The position numbers were made by a program, and so were the translations under genes. The notes beneath the pieces were generated by a model, which had not been told where the DNA came from, did not search any database, and was given only the letters and a program-made list of their open reading frames with translations. Below, piece after piece: positions 56,849 through 64,000 of a DNA stretch of 64,000 nucleotides; position 1 is the stretch's first letter, and the number at the start of each line of letters is the position of its first letter. Location: NCBI GenBank assembly GCA_035610365.1, contig CM069432.1, positions 164,050,035 to 164,114,034 on the forward strand, given 5' to 3'. The DNA comes from Aquatica leii. Taxonomy: Eukaryota; Arthropoda; Insecta; Coleoptera; Lampyridae.

Positions 56849-57073
56849 CTAACGGTTTCTGTATTTGTAAGTGTGCTGAACAGCATCAACCGTAGCAACT
56901 CACGCTTCCGCATTTTCATGGGTACCACCAAAAATTGGTAATAAAACAGCTACCGTTAAAAACTTAGTTATCTTGGTTATCAAAGTTTCTTGAACAGCTG
57001 CAACGATAGCCGCAATAAGATCGTGCATTTCAAATGTTATTGCACTTGATCTAACTTGACCTTGCGGTTCCAT
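56849..57073 (-). pseudogene. LTR-retrotransposon gag-like scrap
   Basis: From the minus-strand ATG at 57073 a 74-codon frame to TAG (56851-56849) is open except for one TGA. It reads FEMHDLIAAIVAAVQE, then LLPIFGGTHENAEA, the TGA where Trp would fit, and VATVDAVQHTY. The pattern of a hydrophobic helix, then LPxFxGxxENAExW and a VD-containing helix, resembles the N-terminal gag of Ty3-type or related elements. It is isolated, with no LTR or pol nearby, so class is uncertain. Confidence 0.4.
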
Positions 57074-57457
57074 ATCTTAAACCATCGTACTATCTTCCAA
57101 TTTTGTAATAATTATTTCTTCAATCCCACTTTTGATAACATTTGTAGCAACTTTATTTGTTGATTTTAAATAATCGCGCCAATAAGTCTAAACGTTTAAT
57201 AGATCTAATAAAAATAACATACTTATTGTCTAAAGAGCAAAATCTAACAAAATCCAAACACCTTCGTCAACCAACACAAAAACGGAATTAACGGTTTATA
57301 TTCTTACAACTAACTTAACACTATTCCCCACCATCCTATTAAGCGGTAAATTTAAAATTTAAAGTTTTAGCTACTACAATAAACGATTGTGAATGCCTAC
57401 ATTGTTTTGTCTTGCTACCCACGGTCTAAGCCATAATCGTTTTCTTTTATTTTTGGG
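57074..57457. other. Spacer with a foldback-family core
   Basis: Mostly AT-rich. CCACGGTCTAAGCCATAATC at 57419-57438 repeats the GGTCTAAGCC core of the hairpin at 14425-14512. Confidence 0.45.
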
Positions 57458-57634
57458 TTTTAATTTTCTCGCGATTTTAAAAATTTCAATTTTGTGTAAG
57501 TTCAGTTAAGACCGGATTTTAATGTTCCCGCGCTTTAGAAAATTTGAATTTCGTGTAAGATCGGGAGAGATCAAGTTTTAATTTTCTCGCAGTTTTTGAA
57601 AATTTGAATTTAGTGTAAGTTCGGGTGCTTTAAA
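57458..57634 (+). repeat. 59-bp tandem repeat, three copies
   Basis: Units start at 57458, 57517 and 57576. Each has TTTTAAT-TTC-CGC, then AAATTTGAATTT and GTGTAAGTTC-like blocks. Divergence is moderate. Confidence 0.85.
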
Positions 57635-57717
57635 TTTAAATTTCAGGTAAGATAAACGTTCTGGCTCAAAATTTCTATCGTTTGAAAATCATGCATTTAA
57701 AATTAGTATATGATTAA

Positions 57718-57960
57718 ATTAAAGTAACTAGAACAAGTAGAATAAAACTGTCATCAACAATAAAGTAGTTTGGCTAACCCCTTTATCTCAAAATACTACG
57801 GTTGGTTACTATCAAAATTGTTTTTAGAATGCATAATTCAATTAAAGTAAGTTGAATAGGTAGAAATAAAACTATCATCAACAATAAAGTAGTTTGCCTA
57901 ACCTGTTCATCCCAAAATATGGGGAATGGTTTCTAACAAAATGTTTTAGAACCTCTTTAA
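57718..57960 (+). repeat. 123-bp tandem duplication
   Basis: Units start at 57718 and 57841 and share ATTAAAGTAA, ATCAACAATAAAGTAGTTTG and GCCTAACC-type blocks, ending with a TTTTAGAA block. Confidence 0.8.
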
Positions 57961-58867
57961 AATCACGCATCAGATTATAAAGGATTATATATTCACATGT
58001 GTATTTAGTGAAATAACACAATTAATTTTTTGAATGAAAATTTATAATAATTAATTAATATTTGAAATAGTGAAGACTGCCACCAACTTAAGATTACAAA
58101 ATGTATTAAACATTTTGATAGCAAACATACGAGTCATTGGTAGTCTTATAATGTGTAGACTATTTTATTATTTGTTTAATAAAAATTATGTATTTCAAAT
58201 TAATACATAATTAAATCAAAGTACCCTAGTAGAAATGAATATCGTATTAATCTTGTGCCTACATTGTAGAAATATTTGAATATTGTACAACGTGTTTATA
58301 ATATTCCTCTAATATTGTGTAACCTATGAAGAAAATATATTTAGAAAAAATATTTGAGGAATATTATTTAAACATCGTGAACGTAAAGATCAATTAAGAC
58401 ATATATTTTTAATATTATGATGATATTGTGTAGCAACTATTAAATTAATATAGTATTTTAATTGATGTTTAATATTTCAGCAATATTTATGATACAATAT
58501 TTTGTTTGTTATGTTTGGACATTACCATAAAAATATAAAAAAATCCCGATTATTTGTAAAATAAATTACTTGTAAAAACATTTGAAATAATTTTATACAG
58601 AATTTTGTGTTAATAAGGTTGGTACTTATATAGATATGTATATTATATTTGAAAGGTTTAACATTTTGTTTCAAAGTAGCATCTAAAAAAGAAATAATCA
58701 TTTAGCGTTTACAGTGCTTTATCTATGTTAGTGTAATTGTGTAAACCGCGATTTTAACATAACCAATAAAGATCCTAAGATTAATTTAACATAACACACA
58801 AAATAATAACGCGTTTCCCGCATTTTTGAGTTTTCATTACCAATTGTAAGTGAGATATTATTATTGA
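57961..58867. other. AT-rich stretch with inverted repeats
   Basis: GTTTATAATATTCCTCTAAT at 58294-58313 is mirrored at about 58350-58373. More AATATT-rich quasi-palindromes continue to 58505, resembling AT-rich MITEs. It could include the left end of the transposon that follows. Confidence 0.4.
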
Positions 58868-60748
58868 TTGTTATTATTATTGATTATATATATAATAAGA
58901 ATGCGTAGATTTAGAAGTAGAGCTGCAAAGCATGTTGCCGCCAAAAGAAATGTAGAAGCCTTAATTGATATCAATAATATTCAAAATCAGTTCACTGAAA
59001 CTAGTAACACCACTTCTATATTAATAAATTCAAGCCAAGAAAATATTCCCATGGAATATTACGATATTCATTTAGAAAGTGGTTATACTTTAGATTCTAT
59101 CGATAGCCTTCAAAAGCAATATGATAATGTTGATATGTTAATGCTAATAACATTTGCTCTGTTTGCACTGAAAGTATTAGTTTAAATAACCAAGATTTAA
59201 GTTTAAACGAGGAGTTACGTGTATGGTAGATACAAAATCATGTACAACTTAATGAGCTAGACAAGTTATTGGTGATCCTGAAACGGCATAACTATGAAAA
59301 TTTACCTAAATGTGCAAAAACTCTTTTAAATACTAAAGACAACTACATAATTAGTTCCATGAAATCGCTTCGAAATAGTAATTGCCGGTTTTTGTATCTT
59401 GGAATAAATCGTTTGCTTCAAAGGTTTTTATTTAAGTTTAGTCATTTATATATTAATCATGACAAAACAATAGATCTGAACGTTAATAATGATAGCCTTT
59501 CGATTCAAAGGAGTACCTCTAACCAACTGTGGCCAATTTTAGTTTCAATATCTTTATTAAACTTTAAAACTACTCCATGGCCAGTTGCACTTTTCTATGG
59601 AGATAGTAAACCAAGTTCTATAAATGAGTATCTATTTGACTTCATAAATGAAATACAAGAATTTTCTGAGAACGGCTTATTGTTTAATAATGTCACTTAT
59701 GTCATTCGGCTTAAATTTTTTATATCTGATGCTCCAGCTCGAGCATTTATTAAATGCATTAAGAGCCACAACAGTTATTATGCATGTGAACGTTGTATTA
59801 TCAAAGGTACATATGTTGATAACAAGGTAGTTTTTCCCAATTTGGACTGTGCACGTAGGATTCATCTAGCATTTAAAAGAAAAGAAGATAAGGATCATCA
59901 CAATGGCACTTCTCCCTTATTGAAATTAAATATTGATCTCATTAATGATGTTAGGTTAGACTATATGCACATGGCATGTTTGGGTATAATGAAAAGGCTT
60001 CGTTCGCTTTGGATTAAAATTAGAACGAATAATAGTATATCACATTCAAAAATAAATGTTGTTAGTAATTTAGTAATTTATATATGTAGATATGTGCCCG
60101 TAGAGTTTCAGCGCAAACCCCGACGATTGTGTGAACTTGATCGTTGGAAAGCAACAGAATTGCGTTTTTTCCTGTTGTACATAGGACCCATAGTATTAAA
60201 AGATATTCTACCTAAAAATGCTTATAGCAATTTTTTATACTTCCATTGTGCTATGCGAATTGTGTGTTCGAAATATTTTCTTGATAAATATGGAGTAGTT
60301 GCTTTACAGTGCATAAAAAAGTTTTTTTGTGGTGTTAGAAAAATTTATGGTGAACAAGAACTTACTTATAATATGCATTCTATTTTCCATTTAATTCAAG
60401 ACTCTGTCAATGATAAACTTGTTGCTGATGACTAGCTGTTTTATGTATAAATCTTTTCTAGGAAAACTAAAAAAATTAATTCGTACACCTAATAAACCTT
60501 TAGCTCAAATATGCAAACGTCTTTCGGAAATGGAACCAACAATATCTCTATACTTTGACGATAATAAAATAAATTATATTAAGAGAAACAGCTTGGGATT
60601 AATTAATTTCATTCAATTTAACAATTTCTTGATAAAAGCAAATTCAGACTCAGATTCATATGTTTTACTAAAATCTAATAAAGTCATGTTTGTTAAAGAA
60701 ATTAAAGAAATAGGTTCTGAAATATTCTTTTTTGGCAATGTTTTTTAA
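58868..60748 (+). pseudogene. Tnp2-like (CACTA/EnSpm-like) transposase, copy 2
   Basis: The N-terminal part (58868-59160) begins MRRFRSRAAKHVAAKRN, a basic region. After a shift near 59155 and a TAG at 59227, 388 codons are open (59269-60435). They include QLWPILVSISLLNFK (about residue 86), SDAPARAFIKCIKSH and YYACERC (about 150-175), SPLLKLNIDLINDVRLDYMHMACLGIMKRL (about 215-245) and RKPRRLCELDRWKATELRFFL (about 280). The C-terminus continues after a shift near 60430 (FLGKLKKLIRTPNKPLAQIC, to 60748). The Asp in SDAPAR and the Asp in LDYMH are candidate catalytic residues. This is a large animal DNA transposase; CACTA/EnSpm is my best guess. Three lesions make it inactive. Confidence 0.6.
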
Positions 60749-61375
60749 TCATACAATCAACTTTATAATTTAAAATGTATTTCAGCAAATCAGCTACAAA
60801 TTCGTATTGTATCTGAGAAAACTTCATTTTTATTTAAAGTACACAGTTCTGATATTGTTATAAAATGCGTAGTTTTAATTTTAGAAAACAAAACTTTTGC
60901 AATATCAATGGTACATCATACTAACAAGAAATAGCGTCATCTTTAAAGTATCAAAACTTTTTTTTTAACTAATCTCTTCAAATTTATTTTAAAAATCTAG
61001 TTTAATTTGCTTTAAAATGACCAATTTTATAATTACAGTTTTATGCTATAATTTTCAAATGTATTTTGTAATACAAATTTGCTGCATGGTCAGGTATATA
61101 ATTTGTTACAAGCGCAATGAAAAATTATATTACTTATTTAAGAAATTCTCAGTTGTAAAATTACTATACTGTTAAAGTTATTTTAATCACATAGAAAGTC
61201 ATTATCTCACTTTAACATTGTAGTTTTGCTTACTGAAATTTCAGTTCCTAAAATCATTACATAGTAACAATATTAATTATTCTGAAAAGATTTAAGATTT
61301 TTTAAATGGTTAGTATGTAGTACGTTTTTTTAAATTTTAGTTAGTTCTGTTCTAATTTTTATACATTTTTATCAA
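60749..61375. other. Non-coding spacer between transposase and DUF4806 gene
   Basis: AT-rich. No terminal repeat separates the two coding regions, consistent with one element. Confidence 0.45.
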
Positions 61376-62524
61376 ATGTCGTGGGATCTCATAATATGGA
61401 AACTTGAAAACTCGTGCGACTTGGTCCCATCTTCATGGGCTACAAACTCAAGTCGTACTGTTTACTTATATCCCAAGAACATCAAGCCTTCTAAAATTAA
61501 GAAAATCATCAAAAATTGTAATGAACCTTCCATTGATTATGAATATGTGGAATTGGAAGCAACATTGAAAAAAACCGTCAAGGAATTTGCCAAGGGAGAG
61601 CATCTTCTTACTAAGTTACAGTTTTCTTCTGTTGTGGAAAGTGATGATGCCCAAGACCAAGGTGTGTATTTGTAGGTACATATAGATTTAATAATTTATT
61701 CTTTTCTTTAAGGCTCTTTCTTGAATGTCAACAGGAGTACTGCTGCTTATAAAACTTCGTTAAAAAAATCTAATGAAAAAGAACTCAGTTGTGACTCTGT
61801 ACTTTTAACTAAATTTGATGAATTGAACAACAACTACAAACTTATATTGCATCTATTGTCTAAAATGTCATTGGAAGTAAAGGATATAAGTGCAACACAA
61901 AATGAAATTAAAAATATGTTCTGTAGTAACTTTAATTATACAAACCTAGTCCGCGATTAGCTATTGCAATTTCCCATAACAACAAATAAAGATTTAGAAG
62001 ATGCTGAAAATTTGTTACCTGACAAGCAGCAAATTCTCGTAAGTAAAAACGTTACATAGCACATCCCAATGATATTAATTCCACATTTTAGGCAAAAATT
62101 TTATCACTTGTTGGACGTAACACTTTAAGACATTCTATAACGTTAATGCTAAAAAAACTATTAAGCAAAGATATGGCTTTTGAATATTCTGGTAAAGGGC
62201 GCAAAGGAAAAAAGAACTTTTCAAAAACAAAATTATATCCAGTTATTGTTGGTAATTTTTTTAAATATAAACTACATTACACATTACATTATACTTTTAT
62301 AGATGCAGCAAGACTGATTAAGAATGATGCAACCGATTCGTTGATTGGACAATTTATAAGTTTTTCATTAGCCTCGGCCGGAGACTGGGATGGAAGTAAC
62401 ACAAGGAAAAAATCGACAGTGTCTAAGCAAACAGATCCAGAAAGTAACGATGTGGTGGTATGTTTAAACTTCTTAATATTTTTAGAAACCACAGCATTTC
62501 CTTTCTGGAAACAATACAAGATGA
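61376..62524 (+). pseudogene. Spliced DUF4806-type gene with one nonsense codon
   Basis: Five exons fit by phase and GT-AG borders: 61376-61661, 61713-62038, 62092-62251, 62303-62457 and 62486-62524. Introns are 28-53 bases long and each junction keeps the frame. The start MSWDLIIWKLENSCDLVPSSW is the N-terminal wording usual for DUF4806 proteins, and exons 3-4 (ILSLVGRNTLRHSI...LIKNDATDSLIGQFI) carry the DUF4806 domain. The function of this family is unknown; it is frequent beside animal transposons. One TAG at 61958-61960 interrupts exon 2. Exon 5 is the least certain. The upstream neighbour in the same orientation is a Tnp2-like transposase. Confidence 0.6.
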
Positions 62525-62785
62525 TGAAGACATTGTATAGATTAGATTTATTTTATGGTCATTTATATATTACCTTTTTATTGTTTGTGTTCAATATTCT
62601 ATCTTTTTTTATTAAACTATATTTTGAATTTAAATTATTTATGTAATGGCAATATACTGTTACGTCTTTATTTATTAAAAACTAATTTATTTAAAACGAC
62701 TAAAACTACGTTTACTTATTCTAGAAATATATACACTTTTAAATTAACCGAACTAATTAAATCTAATAATAATATTTAATAAAAA
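62525..62785. other. AT-rich stretch
   Basis: On the plus strand this is the 3' flank of the DUF4806 gene. On the minus strand it is the start of the presumed intron after the heat-shock leader. A TTCTAGAA lies at 62720-62727. Confidence 0.4.
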
Positions 62786-62792
62786 CACTTAC

Positions 62793-62967
62793 ACTATAAT
62801 TTATATCACTTAAGATAAGATAACGTCCTCGGATTTCACACTTGTTTACACTAATTATCACATACACGATTATTCTCGATTTATTGATGTAGACAAACAC
62901 GTGCTAACGATTTATTTTCACTTGATAATCTTCTTAATACAGCTGCATTCGCGTTTCGACAATAACT
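62793..62967 (-). other. Untranslated leader exon of a heat-shock-type gene
   Basis: Predicted from the initiator A at 62967 to a GTAAGT donor (minus strand 62792-62787). It has the A-rich, ATG-poor character of insect heat-shock leaders (for example AAGTGAAAATAAATCG near 62924-62909). No coding exon follows within the window on the minus strand that I can recognise. It could belong to a heat-shock gene with a 5' intron, as in constitutive Hsc70-type genes, or be a detached promoter copy. Confidence 0.45.
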
Positions 62968-63078
62968 GACCTACGATTTCTTTCTTACGTATTTATAGAC
63001 ATCGGCGAATCCTTCTCGAGCGTTCCTTACTTTTCGCTATATCTTCTAGAAACTAGATAACAGCTTCCAGAAGGCTCT
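62965..63078 (-). promoter_or_regulatory. Heat-shock promoter: three heat-shock elements, TATA box and initiator
   Basis: On the minus strand, TATAAATA (62997-62990) lies 30 bases upstream of the A of a TCAGT initiator (62969-62965), the canonical insect spacing. Upstream are three heat-shock-factor sites built from GAA and TTC triplets: GAACGCTCGAGAAGG (63025-63011), TTCTAGAA (63051-63044) and GAGCCTTCTGGAAG (63077-63064). This is the layout of Hsp70-class promoters: factor trimers bind the triplet arrays and drive stress-induced transcription. A chance origin for all elements in register is unlikely. Confidence 0.7.
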
Positions 63079-63143
63079 TGCATTTGCAAGTAATTTCTCG
63101 GACGTTTCAATACACACTATCACAATGTATTTAGTGATTCAAA

Positions 63144-63240
63144 AGTGTTTGATGGCAGAGCCAACTCATGGTATAATTTTACTATGTGTCTCAAGTTAAC
63201 TGTAAATAGCTATAAACGACGGTAAACACGTTGAATTAGA
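63144..63240 (+). repeat. Dispersed repeat family R1, copy C (truncated)
   Basis: AGTGTTTGATGGCAGAG, then AATTTTACTATGTGTC, GTAAATAGCTATAAACG and AACACGTTGAATT match the inverted copy A (955-860). It sits directly upstream of the heat-shock promoter. Confidence 0.75.
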
Positions 63241-63814
63241 AAATCAATTAATAATAAAATATATTCATAAATATTTACCAATGATTTAATCAAACCACTG
63301 CTAATCAACAAATAAAATTTTTAACTTAATTGTTTAGGTACAGCTGTTATACGAGTGATCTAGTGTGACATTACATTATTCTAAATTATTTTGTTAGATA
63401 ACAGTTATAATAATAAGATTTTATTATAACTTAAAAACAAGGTTTGTATAAACTTAAGCTCTCTAAATATTTATATTTATATATTCTACAGTTCTATTCT
63501 ATTGATGTATTAAACTGTCTTGATCAAATTGCCTAATGTTTAATTTTTATCTATTACTACGTTTTAACTAAATCTTACAAAATTGTAATGCGATAAATCA
63601 AGTTGTATAAATTTGACAAATAGCTAGCAAATATTATTATACATATATAACATTATCTAAATTAGTAGACTAGTATTTGGAGAAAAATTTTTGTTTGAAT
63701 TGTGCAGCAGTAGAAAGGGGCGGACACCAAACCCTCAGGGCATGAAATTTAATTACTGTGACCTCGGAAGAAACGTGGGTGACTGTATTTTTGGGAAAGT
63801 TTGTTTTGTTTTTC
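63241..63814. other. AT-rich stretch
   Basis: Mostly empty. About 63700-63790 is less AT-rich (GGGGCGGACACCAAACCCTC) and may be a transposon scrap; no family is recognised. Confidence 0.4.
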
Positions 63815-63945
63815 ACATTTTTTCTGTCTCTCACATTCTTTCTCTCTCATACATTTTTTCTCTCTCTCACATATTTTTCTGTCTCACACATTTTTTTCTC
63901 TCTCACACATTTTTTCTCTCTCACACATTTTCTCTCTCACATTGT
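63815..63945. repeat. CT-rich minisatellite
   Basis: It consists of about seven repeats of a 17-22-bp unit, roughly TTTTTTCTCTCTCACACA. Open frames over it (Phe, Ser, Leu, His-rich) are artefacts. Confidence 0.85.
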
Positions 63946-64000
63946 TACATCATCGCATAATTGGTAATTTTGATTGCGTCGTGCGTCATCGCGTAACTGG

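Noticed and set aside
63691..63967. Frames rich in Phe, Ser, Leu and His resembling membrane segments
   Set aside because: They arise from the CT-rich minisatellite at 63815-63945.
1..64000. tRNA genes or tRNA-derived SINEs
   Set aside because: No convincing A-box and B-box pair (GGTTCGAATCC-like) was found on either strand by eye.

Overview
The window is a strongly AT-rich stretch of animal, almost certainly arthropod and most likely insect, nuclear genome. Evidence: a BEL/Pao LTR retrotransposon, Jockey-clade LINE remains, Penelope-like elements with GIY-YIG endonuclease domains, hAT transposons with 8-bp target duplications, a DUF4806 gene, short GT-AG introns, and a heat-shock promoter with insect-style TATA and TCAGT spacing. 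Species was not determined. No bacterial-type gene, CRISPR array, tRNA or intact long host gene was seen.

Layout. 0-8.2 kb: a palindromic MITE in a TA run, a dispersed repeat, two decayed Jockey LINEs on the minus strand, and hairpin MITEs. 8.3-13.3 kb: a MITE, a GC-richer island with a possible promoter near 9.43 kb, a 72-bp tandem repeat, then AT-rich DNA. 13.4-19.6 kb: two diverged copies of one long repeat, the second split by a 1.45-kb transposon; a third Jockey scrap lies between them. 20.0-21.4 kb: a TIR element and a foldback element whose arms are 16-bp minisatellites. 22.1 kb: one plausible host terminal exon. 25.1-28.9 kb: an internally deleted hAT transposon with a Penelope-like element nested in it. 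32-35.8 kb: two more Penelope-like fragments, one with a possible decayed hammerhead ribozyme. 37.7-39.5 kb: three short hAT-type elements, two with recognisable 8-bp target duplications. 40-44 kb: unrecognised coding-like scraps and a degenerate Tnp2-like transposase. 44.96-50.77 kb: a nearly complete BEL/Pao element with almost identical LTRs and a broken coding region. 51-53.3 kb: short repeats, an 18S rRNA-derived fragment joined to a retroelement-like tail, and a fourth Penelope-like fragment. 56.8-62.5 kb: a gag-like scrap, tandem repeats, a second Tnp2-like transposase and a spliced DUF4806 gene in the same orientation. 62.79-63.08 kb: a minus-strand heat-shock promoter and leader exon with no heat-shock ORF in the window. 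63.1-64 kb: a repeat copy and a CT-rich minisatellite.

The window is mostly a layered transposon graveyard with little visible host coding. The BEL element is the youngest insertion by LTR similarity. The parts most worth a second look are the orphan heat-shock promoter, the 18S chimera, the foldback element with minisatellite arms, the paired Tnp2-like and DUF4806 genes, and the TCGATA-filled hAT element.
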